Part shown: piece by piece, positions 48,858-58,352 of the stretch
How the letters are laid out: each line of letters opens with the position of its first letter
Position numbering within the stretch: position 1 is the stretch's first letter
Assembly (NCBI GenBank): GCA_012103475.1
Contig: WLWS01000004.1
Span: forward strand, 1 to 64,000
Length of the DNA stretch: 64,000 bases
Source of the DNA: Gammaproteobacteria bacterium
GTDB lineage: Bacteria > Pseudomonadota > Gammaproteobacteria > Eutrophobiales > Eutrophobiaceae
Direction: 5' to 3'
Program-made: the position numbers and the translations under genes
The notes under the pieces: generated by a model
What the model was told of the DNA's origin: nothing
The model's database searches: none
The model's input: only the letters and a program-made list of their open reading frames with translations

Positions 48858-49287
48858 TTAGGCCCCTTGAAACGAAATTACCTGTATGCCGCAAATATGT
48901 GGCAATTCTAGTATCACTGCTGTCAGTTCTAATGCTTCTTCTCGACAAGCCTGTGCCTGCTGCTCTTCTGGCAAAGAATTTATTCGATTATATAAATGAT
49001 TCGGTACATCAACTCCAGGTACTTTGTCTCTCATATATCTTAATCCTTTCGCTGACCCAGGAATGCAAACTGTAGCAATTAGACTTGTTTCCGAAACCAG
49101 GTTATTAATCTTTTCCTGTGAAATACTCGATAAAAGGCTGAATGGCATTCCGTACATTTTCAAGCACACAACTATTAATCGTTGGTAACTCTGCCATGAG
49201 AACTAATTGTCGAGAGGACAACAATCTCTGCAAACTACTCAATTGCATGTCCGATATTAGCCCAACCTTTTGGTGTTTTTTTATCAC
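48858..49287 (-). pseudogene. Methylenetetrahydrofolate reductase, internally deleted
   Basis: Two remnants in different frames. The first (49287 to 49105) has a normal-looking MTHFR start, LSSRQLVLMAELPTINSCVLENVRNAI. The second (49169 to 48858) has the C-terminal end: ATVCIPGSAKGLRYMRDKVPGVDVPNHLYNRI and TAVILELPHICGIQVISFQG. About 150 residues of the TIM barrel between them are missing. It follows the intact MTHFR C-terminal-type gene and the DmdA-like demethylase, whose 5-methyl-THF product it would have oxidised. It is not functional as it stands. Confidence 0.65.
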
Positions 49288-49618
49288 GTTTGGTCAACCA
49301 GTTAATCCAAGCGGACGTTCCCTTTAAGAGGTTATTCACCGGTGGTTTAACAGTATTTAGCTGTTCTAAACGGTGCAATTTATCTGCCCTGTAAAAAGCC
49401 TTTAACCAGACACATTTCATATCCGGATTAACTTCACAATGACCATTTCGGCGTACCCCTCCACACGGTCCGTTGCGCAGGTTTTTTGGGCAAGTCAATC
49501 CAGTATCATGTAAAATACACTGCCCACACATATTGCAATTAAACGAAGGTTTTTTCAGCAGGTATTCAATTCCAGCAACAAATTGGTCTATAGATTTGCC
49601 CTTTGCTACCATATTCAT
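49235..49618 (-). CDS. MTHFR C-terminal-domain-like Cys-rich protein
   Basis: A 127-residue protein with the Cys-rich motif CNMCGQCILHDTGLTCPKNL followed by RNGPCGGVRRNGHCEVNPDMKCVW. That matches the MTHFR_C family, found as a stand-alone partner of bacterial methylenetetrahydrofolate reductases and probably binding an Fe-S cluster or zinc. It is intact and sits between the DmdA-like demethylase (10 bp) and the broken MTHFR (overlapping), a natural order for oxidation of folate-bound methyl groups. Confidence 0.8.
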   Translation of the reverse strand: MNMVAKGKSIDQFVAGIEYLLKKPSFNCNMCGQCILHDTGLTCPKNLRNGPCGGVRRNGHCEVNPDMKCVWLKAFYRADKLHRLEQLNTVKPPVNNLLKGTSAWINWLTKRDKKTPKGWANIGHAIE

Positions 49619-49628
49619 TCAACTCAAT

Positions 49629-50783
49629 TTAGGACCTTACACGTAAGCCTTTTTTGTCAACGAATGGTACTTCCGTGACTTCCATTTCTGCTGCACCGTC
49701 GGGATGTTCGAGCACCAATTTAGTGCCTTCTTTTGTGTATTTTTGATCCACCAATGCAAGACAAATATTTCGCTTTAGCGTTGGTGAGAATCCGAGTGAA
49801 CGTGTAACACCAATCTCACTTTTTTCGTATCTGACTTTACAAGGACGTTCGAGGACTGATAACGCTTCTTCGGACCCGATTAAACCAACGACCTTCCTGG
49901 TAGGACCACCATTTTCCGTAATTTTTCTCAAGGCTTCCTGACCAATAAAAGGACCTTTTTCCAGATCTACCAGATTGCTTCGCCAATGCTCTAGCGGATT
50001 CATATGCTCATCCCGTGTACCCATAGAAAATACCATTAAACCGGATTCAAGCGCCTTACCCCATGAAAGCCCCGACACCAACATATCATGAGGCTTACCC
50101 GCTTCGATGATTACGTCCCAAACATCCAATGCTCTATCAGATCCAATAGGATAGACTTCATAACCCAATTCACCTGTCCAGCCAGTGCGTGAAACCACAC
50201 AATCCACTCCTGCTATTACGGCCTCCATACAACGGAAAAACTTTAGCTCATCAATTGACTCTCCTACGATAGCTCGTAGTATATCGCGCGATTTTGGACC
50301 CTGGATTTGTAAAGGCGCAACATCCGCTTCCCTGACCTGAACGTCATAATCACTGTGTAAAGCAATACCTCGCGCCCACAACTCAACATCACCATCCGTT
50401 ACTCCATACCAAACCTTCTCTTCTGATATGTAGATAACAATACCATCAACAATAAGCTCTCCATCTTCATCACAAACGAATGTATAACTACAACGACCTG
50501 GCGAAAGTTTGTTCATATCACGTGTGACGAGATAATCCATGAATTTCACGGCATCCTTACCAGTCACTTCTACTTGCCTTTCAGCACCTGTTGGAATCAA
50601 TATCGCTCTTGTTGTTAGGGCCTCGTATACTTCTTGTGGCGAAATATGCTTACATAATGTTGGGGTGATCATGTGGTTAAAAACCGTATATTGCTCCCAG
50701 CCTAGCTCCTCTGTAACCGGAAAATAAGGAGAAACTCTATGTTCTGGTAAGAGATGTTGTTCTCTATGTGGATTAACTCGCAT
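49629..50783 (-). CDS. GcvT-family tetrahydrofolate demethylase, DmdA-like
   Basis: A 384-residue aminomethyltransferase-fold protein that moves a methyl group to tetrahydrofolate. Similarity to DMSP demethylase is spread along the protein: YTVFNHMITPT, AERQVEVTGKDAVKFMDYLVTRDMNKL, READVAPLQIQGPKSRDIL, SRTGWTGELGYEVYP, and the ending AEMEVTEVPFV. The same group also includes demethylases for other methylated substrates, so DMSP is a candidate, not a certainty. The MTHFR-type genes downstream support methyl oxidation. AAGAGG lies nine bases before the ATG. It appears intact amid broken neighbours. Confidence 0.75.
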   Translation of the reverse strand: MRVNPHREQHLLPEHRVSPYFPVTEELGWEQYTVFNHMITPTLCKHISPQEVYEALTTRAILIPTGAERQVEVTGKDAVKFMDYLVTRDMNKLSPGRCSYTFVCDEDGELIVDGIVIYISEEKVWYGVTDGDVELWARGIALHSDYDVQVREADVAPLQIQGPKSRDILRAIVGESIDELKFFRCMEAVIAGVDCVVSRTGWTGELGYEVYPIGSDRALDVWDVIIEAGKPHDMLVSGLSWGKALESGLMVFSMGTRDEHMNPLEHWRSNLVDLEKGPFIGQEALRKITENGGPTRKVVGLIGSEEALSVLERPCKVRYEKSEIGVTRSLGFSPTLKRNICLALVDQKYTKEGTKLVLEHPDGAAEMEVTEVPFVDKKGLRVRS

Positions 50784-51123
50784 TTTGATTTTGCCTCTTA
50801 AATTAGTTTACGCGTTTTACAGAGCGCAATATTAGTATATTTTTATTCGATCTGCAACAGTATGATATACAACTTTTTATAAATATTAATCTTACAACAT
50901 GCTGATTATATTAGTAATAAATATTAACAGTGTGCAAAAAGGAGTCACAAACTTTAATAAAATTCTCCAAGATATTAAGAAATAGCCATGCTTCTCTCCT
51001 AGTTCATTTCGGCATGCTCTTAATGGAATAAATCAGCCTGAAAAAAATTTCTATTGCAAAACCACATAGAGGGATGAGAAACACCACTGCTATAATTTCT
51101 TAAAGCTCAAATATATTTTTACC
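50784..51123. other. AT-rich gap between demethylase gene and symporter remnant
   Basis: About 340 bp with no gene and no strong hairpin. It should hold the promoter of the minus-strand demethylase run, but no convincing -35/-10 pair stands out. Confidence 0.4.
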
Positions 51124-52283
51124 CTATAAAATAGTTATAAAATCGAACAAATACACATTTGGCCAGTGACTAAATGACAAAATAGCTGGTAGTCCGCCGA
51201 GCCAATTCACGAAACCGAGTAAAGTTGTTACCTTTGTCCTATTCTCGATATTTAGTTCAATTAACCAACACACAATTTGCTCATAACCAGAAATTAGAGT
51301 AGGTATAACAGCAGCCACAAGAGCACCAAAGAATATGATTCCAAACAAAGATCCAAACTGCATTTGTTCAAAGGCCACCGGCAATGCTACGAAAATTAGG
51401 CCGGGTCTTCATCTACAGGAAAATTAATTCCAAACACAATCGAATAAATCGCCACGCCTACTAACAAAGCCGCACCTACATCTTCAGCAATAATAGTTAA
51501 CGCCGATTTTCCTATCGAGGCATCTTTGGGTAAATAGGCGCCATACGTCATAATGAAACCAACTCCTGCACCTATTGAAAAGAATGCCTGTCCCATTGCT
51601 AATTGAACTACTTCGTAATTTAGTTTTTCAATATCGAACGAAAACAAAAATACTAGGGTTTGCTTAAACGTTCCTATATAAACTCCATAACAAACAATAT
51701 CTAAGAAATGAACAAATTTGGTAATAACCAGCTTACCGACTTCTCAACACCTTTCCGAATTTCCTTTGCTATGATGATACCTGTTACTAGAATCAATGTG
51801 GATTGACAGACTAGCAAGGCAATTGGATTTTGTTTTAGAGTATCAAATAAATCGGACGAGGATTCCGCATCTATTCCACTAAGTTCTGCAGTGATTGACA
51901 ATACAAAGTAATATAATACCCACCCTGCAATAACATAATAAAAAAAACTGAATTAAGATCATTGCCAGCATCCCTAGATACCCTACCAGTTACCATTTTT
52001 TACTTGAATCATAATCGACGGCCGCTTTTCGCACACTACCTATCATACTTTTCTTGCTGTAGCGACCAATCATCAATTCGGCAATGATAATTGGCATAAC
52101 AAAAAGTAGAGAAATGACAATATAAGCTAAAACGAAGGTAGAACCACTACTTGTGCCGACAACATAGAGAAACCTCCATACTTTTGCTAACCCTATGGCC
52201 GCACCAATTGTAGCGAATATAAATATGTTGTCTGTGTGAGCCTCCCTTACACCATAAAAAGTCTTATCGAAATATTGTTCCAT
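51124..52283 (-). pseudogene. Sodium:neurotransmitter-symporter (NSS) family transporter, degraded
   Basis: Four in-order pieces in three frames cover most of a Na+-coupled NSS carrier. Piece 1 (52283-51990) has the helix 1 motif IFATIGAAIGLAKVWRFLY, in which the usual GNVWRFPY is already altered. Piece 2 (51901-51701) is a middle loop and helix. Piece 3 (51647-51396) has MGQAFFSIGAGVGFIMTYGAYLPKD. Piece 4 (51384-51124) has the scaffold-domain end. At least two frameshifts and several stops are needed, and substitutions hit conserved residues, so this is true decay. It probably imported the methylated substrate of the adjacent demethylase. Confidence 0.75.
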
Positions 52284-52371
52284 TTCGCAAACCTACCGAA
52301 ATTGATATTAGTAATATTATGGGATAGTCTATTACCGGATTGTTCGTATTACAACATTTTTTAATAATATC

Positions 52372-55122
52372 ATGAAAAAACAAATAGAACTGACGGTTAA
52401 TAACAGTCCTGAATCCATTGAAGTTGCGCCGCGTACCCGCCTACTCGACGCAATCCGTATTAAATTGGGGTTGACGGGCACTAAAGAGGGCTGTGGGACT
52501 GGGGATTGTGGCAGCTGTACAGTGCTGTTGGATGGCAAGCCCGTTAATTCCTGCATGATACTAGCAATGCAGGCTGAAAAGCGTGAAATCACTACAATTG
52601 AAGGACTCGGAAGTCCGACAGAATTACATCCGATTCAACAAGCTATGATAAGGAGTGGCGGTATTCAGTGCGGATTTTGTACGCCGGGTATGGTGCTTTC
52701 ATTAAAAGCACTGATAGACCGAGATCCACATCCTGATGAAGAATCCATCCGGGTTGCCATCTCCAGCAATCTGTGTCGCTGTACAGGGTATAGCAAGATA
52801 ATTGATGCCGCCAAATTCTTAAGCAGTAGCGAGACCACATCAATGGCAACCAGCAGTGAAGACTGGTCAGTCGGGGCACGAATGACCCGTAACGATGGCG
52901 TTGAGAAAGTAACTGGTCGTGCCATTTATGCCGAAGACATCCAGTTACCTCATATTATTTACGGTGCGCTCCTACGTAGCCCCTACGCGCACGCGGAGAT
53001 TCTCTCCATTGATACGACAGAAGCAGAACAAATTACGGGCGTTAAAGCAATTGTCACTGGTCGCGATGTCGATATGGGATTTTACGGATACGAGTTACGC
53101 GATCATCGCATCTTTGCTTTGGAAAAGGTTCGGTATATAGGTGAACCAATTGCTGCGGTTGGCGCAACTACAGTAGATATCGCACGTGAAGCTGCATCTA
53201 AAATAAAGGTGGAATATGCAGAACTACCCGCTGTTTTCGACTCCGAGGAAGCGATTACATCCAACGCACCGCTTGTTCACAATGATGCAAACGCGTATGA
53301 GATCGATTGGGATACTGAACGGAAAGGTAACCTTTGTTATAAATTGATAATCGAAGAGGGAAATATTGAGCAGGGGTTCGGAGAATCTGATCTGATCATT
53401 GAAGGATCCTATAAAACCCCAGAAGCGCATCCCGGTTCTATTGAACCACACTGCTCTACTGCCAAGGTAGAACCCGATGGCCGTGTTACTATCTGGACGA
53501 CTACTCAAAAACCGTTCGTTTTTCGAAGTTACCTTGCTCAGGCATTGCAACGCTCCATCAATTCATTTCGGATTGTACCCACGCAAATAGGTGGTGGTTT
53601 CGGCGGTAAACTTTTCCCCAGTGTTGAGCCTTATGTGGTTTTATTGGCGGAGCAATCTGGGTTGCCCGTGCAAATGACTCTCACCAGAGAAGAAGAAATG
53701 TCGTGTACATTACTTCGCCACCCGTCATCGGTAAAAATTAAAACTGGAGTCATGAAAGACGGCACACTGGTTGCCCATCAAGTGCGTATGCTGTTCAACA
53801 CCGGCGCTTATGGTTTGTATGGTCCGAACACAGCAGCGTTGGCCAGTATGATGGCGACGGGCCCATATCGAATTCCGAATGTAGAAATTACTGGACTTGT
53901 AACTTATTCCAACAATGTACCCTGTGGATCCGTGCGAGGCCCAGGAGCGGTACAGTTGGCCTTTGCCTTAGAGACTCATTTGGATAAAATCGCCCGCAGT
54001 CTTGAAATCGATACTTTGGATTTTCGCTTAAAAAATGCTTGGGAGACCGGCGATATTACTTGCACGGGGCAAACACTTGACTCAGTTAGCATCAAAGAAT
54101 GTTTACAAAAGGCCGCTGACGCATTGGAGTGGAAAAAACCGCGCCTACCCGGAGTTGGCAAAGGTTTGGCGTGTAATTGGTGGGCTAGTGGTCCCTGGGG
54201 CACACAGACTCAAATCCAGACCAATGAAGATGGTACTTTTCGACTTATAACAGGTTGTGTTGATATGGGCACAGGTGGCTTGAACTCGAGTATCTTGCAA
54301 CTAGCTGCCGAAGGCCTTGGTGTCCCCATCGATTCTATCCAACTGGTTCGCGGCGACACCGACTCTCTACCTTGGGACCATGGCCATGGCGGCAGTCGCA
54401 TGACATTTACCATTGGACGTTCTGCATACGAGGCAGCAGAACATTTACAAAAACAATTACTTCAAGAGGCGGCGGAACATCTGGAAGCTGCTATCGAGGA
54501 TATGGTTCTTGAAGACGGTAGCGTATTCGTACGTGGTGACAAGGCAAACGCAGTTCTGATTTCAACACTTTGTTACAACCGCCATAAAAAACATGGAGGA
54601 CCCATGGTAGGTGTGTCCTCTCTATTAGAAGATTTCCCAACAACAACGAAGAAACACCCTATCGGCGCTTTTCCCGGAGCCAGCTATTGTGCTCATGCGG
54701 TAGAACTTAAAGTAGACGAGGAAACTGGCGAAATCGATATTCTCCGCTATGCAGCGGCTCATGATGTGGGCAAAGCAATCAATCCTACAGGCTGTGAAGG
54801 CCAAATTGAAGGTGGTGTCGCAATGGGCCTTGGTCTTGCCATGATGGAGGAGCTTCGTGAAATAGAGGGTAAAGTTATGAATCCAAATTTTGCCGACTAC
54901 CTTCTTCTAACCGCTGAAGACATGCCCCCGACTGAATCCATACTAGTAGAACAGCCTGCGACGGAAGGACCTTTTGGTGTAAAAGGCGTAGGTGAGCCAC
55001 CGATTGCACCACCGACTGGAGCAGTGGCAAATGCACTGGGTGACGCAATCGATATCAATGTTAAACGCCTACCTTTAACTCCGGAAGAAGTGTCTTCACT
55101 TATTAGGGAACAGAAATCATGA
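52372..55122 (+). CDS. Xanthine-dehydrogenase-family enzyme, fused [2Fe-2S] and molybdenum subunits
   Basis: A 916-residue fusion. Residues about 1-155 hold two [2Fe-2S] clusters: KEGCGTGDCGSCTVLLDG (plant type) and GGIQCGFCTPGMVLS with NLCRCTGYSKI. From about 165 comes the molybdopterin domain: VTGRAIYAEDIQLPHIIYGALLRSPYAHAEI, IGGGFGGK, CGSVRGPGAVQLAFALE, and the catalytic Glu near the end in VKGVGEPPIAPPTGA. The substrate could be xanthine, nicotinate or an aldehyde; xanthine is plausible because guanine deaminase is at 36.7-38.1 kb, but they are far apart. The stop overlaps the FAD subunit start. Intact, unlike its left neighbours. Confidence 0.92.
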   Translation: MKKQIELTVNNSPESIEVAPRTRLLDAIRIKLGLTGTKEGCGTGDCGSCTVLLDGKPVNSCMILAMQAEKREITTIEGLGSPTELHPIQQAMIRSGGIQCGFCTPGMVLSLKALIDRDPHPDEESIRVAISSNLCRCTGYSKIIDAAKFLSSSETTSMATSSEDWSVGARMTRNDGVEKVTGRAIYAEDIQLPHIIYGALLRSPYAHAEILSIDTTEAEQITGVKAIVTGRDVDMGFYGYELRDHRIFALEKVRYIGEPIAAVGATTVDIAREAASKIKVEYAELPAVFDSEEAITSNAPLVHNDANAYEIDWDTERKGNLCYKLIIEEGNIEQGFGESDLIIEGSYKTPEAHPGSIEPHCSTAKVEPDGRVTIWTTTQKPFVFRSYLAQALQRSINSFRIVPTQIGGGFGGKLFPSVEPYVVLLAEQSGLPVQMTLTREEEMSCTLLRHPSSVKIKTGVMKDGTLVAHQVRMLFNTGAYGLYGPNTAALASMMATGPYRIPNVEITGLVTYSNNVPCGSVRGPGAVQLAFALETHLDKIARSLEIDTLDFRLKNAWETGDITCTGQTLDSVSIKECLQKAADALEWKKPRLPGVGKGLACNWWASGPWGTQTQIQTNEDGTFRLITGCVDMGTGGLNSSILQLAAEGLGVPIDSIQLVRGDTDSLPWDHGHGGSRMTFTIGRSAYEAAEHLQKQLLQEAAEHLEAAIEDMVLEDGSVFVRGDKANAVLISTLCYNRHKKHGGPMVGVSSLLEDFPTTTKKHPIGAFPGASYCAHAVELKVDEETGEIDILRYAAAHDVGKAINPTGCEGQIEGGVAMGLGLAMMEELREIEGKVMNPNFADYLLLTAEDMPPTESILVEQPATEGPFGVKGVGEPPIAPPTGAVANALGDAIDINVKRLPLTPEEVSSLIREQKS

Positions 55123-55979
55123 GTAACGATTTTGAATTCACTCAACCCATTGATATATGTGAGGCTCTAAAGTGCTTAAATGAGACAGGGCGAATTACCC
55201 CAATAGCAGGTGGTACCAACATATTAGTAAATATGAAGCGTGCACCCATCGAAACTGATCTAATAATAGATCTAACAAGGCTCGAAAAGCTCAAAAATAT
55301 CTCGGAAGAGAATGGGATGTTCCGTATAGGTGCAGGCGTTAGCTTCGCAGATCTACTTAACTGGCACCCCGGTGGTGCGGTAGAAGGACTCGTGCGCCCA
55401 ATGTGTGCAGCCTTTGCCGGTCCTCTCATCCGTAATCTGGCAACGATTGGCGGAAACATTTGCGACGCCTCAGCCGCCGCAGATGCATCACCTGTTTTAT
55501 TGGCTCTTGATGCCAACGTTGAATTGGTAAGCACAACTAACGGATCGCGTACATTACCACTGTCGGAATTCTTTAAAGGAGTTAGAAAAACAGCACGTGA
55601 AGATAACGAATTGCTTACATACGTTACGTTTGGTAAACCGGCTGAAGGTGAACGATGTTTCTACTACAAGCTCGGTAAGCGCAAAGCAGATGCCATTTCC
55701 ATTGTCAGCATTGCTATTTTAGCAAAACTCAATGAGGGCAAAATTGAAAAAGTACATATCGCTCTAGGCGCAGTAGCGCCGATAGCTATGCGAGCACTAC
55801 AAACCGAAGCAATGCTAATAGGTAAGGTATTAAATACTTCTTCAATACAGGAAGCCGCCACCCTAGTAGTCAAAGAAGCCTGTCCAATTGACGATTTTCG
55901 AGCTACTGCAAAATATCGTCTAAATATGATTGAGGTATTGGTTAAAAAAGGCTTAAACGAAATTCTAAGTAAAGCCTAG
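55119..55979 (+). CDS. FAD-binding (medium) subunit of the xanthine-dehydrogenase-family enzyme
   Basis: A 286-residue CoxM/XdhB-type subunit. The FAD contacts are in PIAGGTNILVNMKR near residue 27 and the double ATIGGNICDASAAADASPVLLALDA near 107-130. The C-terminal CO_deh_flav_C domain ends RATAKYRLNMIEVLVKK. It passes electrons from the Fe-S clusters of the fused partner to NAD or a quinone route. ATGA overlap with the upstream gene ensures equal expression. Confidence 0.92.
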   Translation: MSNDFEFTQPIDICEALKCLNETGRITPIAGGTNILVNMKRAPIETDLIIDLTRLEKLKNISEENGMFRIGAGVSFADLLNWHPGGAVEGLVRPMCAAFAGPLIRNLATIGGNICDASAAADASPVLLALDANVELVSTTNGSRTLPLSEFFKGVRKTAREDNELLTYVTFGKPAEGERCFYYKLGKRKADAISIVSIAILAKLNEGKIEKVHIALGAVAPIAMRALQTEAMLIGKVLNTSSIQEAATLVVKEACPIDDFRATAKYRLNMIEVLVKKGLNEILSKA

Positions 55980-55991
55980 TAAGAAGAAATG

Positions 55992-56030
55992 AAAAAGTGG
56001 GGTACCTACGGGGGTATTTCACTTTTTGTA
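55992..56030 (+). terminator. Intrinsic terminator after the molybdoenzyme operon
   Basis: AAAAAGTG (55992-55999) pairs with CACTTTTT (56020-56027), with GGTACC/GGGTAT making partial inner pairs. The T5 arm ends the transcript 12-50 bp after the FAD subunit stop. It may also stop convergent minus-strand transcription. Confidence 0.75.
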
Positions 56031-56170
56031 TAGACAAAAACCACGGTTTATTTAGTAAGTTAAGACACAAATTAGGTTCCGGCCATCGGAGTCGAAATTA
56101 ACTGGAAACGCTACTTTTGTTAACGCAGATTAACATAAGTAACTTTTATCACTTTTTATTTCTCAAAATT

Positions 56171-57123
56171 TTATTTGTCTTTTAGCTGCGAATCCGTTTT
56201 GTACGGTACTTTGCCCGCGGGATAAGTTTCTGATATTTTCTTTAAATGAAGATCTTGATCATCAAAATATATATGAGGTCGAAAAGCTTCCAACACTTTA
56301 GTTTTATCCATCCCTCCCAGGAAAAAAAGCTCATCTACATACACTCCCCAGTGACGCAACGTTTTAACCACTCTCATTTCAGCTGGAGCATTTCTAGCTG
56401 TAACTATTGCAATCCTCACAGGAGAAAACTCAACACTAAACGGCAGTCTATCTTGTAGTGTGGCGAGTTTACGCAACAATAACGCATAAGGACCATCCTT
56501 CATTGATATATCCTGAGCGGCGTCTTCTTGACGGTGAAATTCTGTCAATCCTTCTGTTTTATAGACTATTTCACTACTTTCATCAAATAATACTGCGTCA
56601 CCATCAAACGCGATTCTCACCTGACCTTTCGGTATTTTTCCTTTTGTTGTTGGCGGTGGTTTTACAATGGCAGTAGCGCAACCATTTTCATCAATTACTC
56701 TTTGAGCGTCCTTTACATTTGTAGTTAAAAACAAATCTACTTCGTAAGCTTCTAGATAATCTACGACAGATTCGCCACCTGTAAAAGCGTGACGGCTAAT
56801 TGGTAATTCCAATCTCCGAATATTTTTAAAACCCTGACACCCGTTTCTGGGCTATTTCTTGACATAACCACGACTTCTACCAGGGGCGCTTTATTACCAG
56901 CTTGATGCCTATTTAAGTGTAAAAGAGAGATTACAAGTGGCATCCCTGTTCCCGGTTCGAGAGAATGCTCCTCATGTGCAAGCATGTAGTCTCTATATTC
57001 CCTTATGGCAGTTTCCCTGTCTGTATCGAAATGTTTTCGAAATACAGAATCTGCTTCCTCTAAATCAAAAAGTGCTGTGGAAGTAATACCAATTACAAGT
57101 GTATCTGATAAATCAGTCGGCAT
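56171..57123 (-). pseudogene. 5'-nucleotidase (Pfam 5-nucleotidase type), frameshifted
   Basis: The first frame (57123-56761) has the HAD-like start LVIGITSTALFDLEEADSVF and HEEHSLEPGTGMPLVISLLHLN, then VVVMSRNSPETGVRV. The second (56812-56171) continues ISRHAFTGGESVVDYLEAYEVDLFLTT, VRIAFDGDAVLFDESSE and the acidic end YFDDQDLH. Adding one base in the T run at 56823-56827 (A on the coding strand) joins them as VLKNIRRLELPISRHAF, about 317 residues. It removes phosphate from nucleoside monophosphates by family. It lies between the molybdoenzyme operon and the CBASS-like module and is not clearly part of either. Confidence 0.8.
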
Positions 57124-57182
57124 ATTTATATGGTTAGAATTGTGTAATAGTCATATCTAGCTGAAATCCATGTTTCCAAAAG

Positions 57183-57644
57183 CTATGTGGTAAATAAACA
57201 GACAGATATTCCTATACAACCTAAAACACTAAAAAATACATAAACCCATCTAAACACCCTAGAGTAACTAAAATGACCAATTGTTAATGGCCATTTAGGG
57301 AGAGATCTGGTTCTTAGATCATCATTATTGAATAAGGCCAATACTGAGTCTTTGTCGTCTAATGATATTTCATCTAAATATTTCAGCGCTTCTTCGGCAT
57401 TTTTTACCAACATTCGGGTTCGCTCTTCAAATTTCCAAAAAATAAAAGATAAAAACACCAATGAAAATGGAAACAAGAATTGACTCTTTTGCAATCCATT
57501 GTTTCCTATTAGGGTAGCAAAAGCGCCAATAAGTAAAGTCGCAAAAATAATATAAAAGGAAAAAGTTCGTAACCTATGCTCCGCATGCGCTTCGAAATAT
57601 TTCCATGCGTATTCTCGATATTCGCGTATTTGTTCCTTTTCCAT
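57183..57644 (-). CDS. Small three-helix membrane protein beside the CBASS-like genes
   Basis: A 153-residue protein with hydrophobic helices at about 28-46, 54-70 and 130-150 and a charged middle loop. EYAWKYFEAHAEHRLRTFSFYIIFATLL and FWKFEERTRMLVKNAEEALKYL recall small RipA-like membrane proteins that I associate with defence islands, though I cannot confirm this. It is the last gene of the minus-strand run, about 70 bp after the OGG-like gene, so it may be a second membrane effector or an accessory. No catalytic motif is seen. Confidence 0.6.
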   Translation of the reverse strand: MEKEQIREYREYAWKYFEAHAEHRLRTFSFYIIFATLLIGAFATLIGNNGLQKSQFLFPFSLVFLSFIFWKFEERTRMLVKNAEEALKYLDEISLDDKDSVLALFNNDDLRTRSLPKWPLTIGHFSYSRVFRWVYVFFSVLGCIGISVCLFTT

Positions 57645-57715
57645 TCTATTACTGTCTAAATTTTCTATAGATTATTCCACTTAGTAAAGAAGCCATATTG
57701 TCCAGAATAATTTAT

Positions 57716-58330
57716 CTAGATATTCAATAACGGTCGTAATGTCATATACCTCCAAAGTACAATATCAATAATATTTACAGATTCTCCTGTTTTTTTAGAT
57801 ATTGAACTACACATATCTGCAACACTATCTACGCCTAAATCACTTGCTAATTTTACTAAGTGCCTATCTGATTTAGCAATTTCGAAACCTAAATTCTTAA
57901 GCAAATGTTGATAAGTTATTTCACCTATATACGGAAATGCTATTAATGTAGATTTAGGGTTACTTGCCAAATTTTCTCTTAGTGTGGAAAACCCCATTTC
58001 GGCCAATATTTGAGACATCTTGATAATCGCATCTATCTTTCGTTTATTACCAAATACTTTGAGAGCGGTTTCCTTACATACAATCTCATTACGAACTATT
58101 TCCTCCGAAGATTCCCAGTCGCAAAAACATAATGATATAGAATCGAATATTTTTCTTATTGTAGACTCCCTAAAACCGCTACACAGTATCACCCACGCAT
58201 ACTCGCGAAGATACTCACTTTCACTAATTTTTTCCTGATTCCGAGATTCCTGCCACTCTATTTCCCAAGAATACCCGCTATCGACTACTATATCTTTTGC
58301 CTTTCCATAGAACTCTATTAAATTCTCCAT
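57716..58330 (-). CDS. OGG-like helix-hairpin-helix protein of a type IV CBASS-like module
   Basis: A 204-residue HhH DNA-glycosylase-like protein. The hairpin is AFPYIGEITYQHLLKNLGFE (residues 131-150), followed by the conserved Asp155 in AKSDRHLVKLASDLGV. That Asp corresponds to the catalytic Asp of the OGG/EndoIII superfamily. The N-terminal half is helical with no recognised motif. 8-oxoguanine-glycosylase-like genes are one of the three ancillary types described for type IV CBASS, together with QueC-like and TGT-like genes, and all three occur here in one direction. Its true base substrate, nucleic acid or nucleotide, is unknown. Confidence 0.75.
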   Translation of the reverse strand: MENLIEFYGKAKDIVVDSGYSWEIEWQESRNQEKISESEYLREYAWVILCSGFRESTIRKIFDSISLCFCDWESSEEIVRNEIVCKETALKVFGNKRKIDAIIKMSQILAEMGFSTLRENLASNPKSTLIAFPYIGEITYQHLLKNLGFEIAKSDRHLVKLASDLGVDSVADMCSSISKKTGESVNIIDIVLWRYMTLRPLLNI

Positions 58331-58352
58331 GCTATCTCCCCCTTACATTTTG

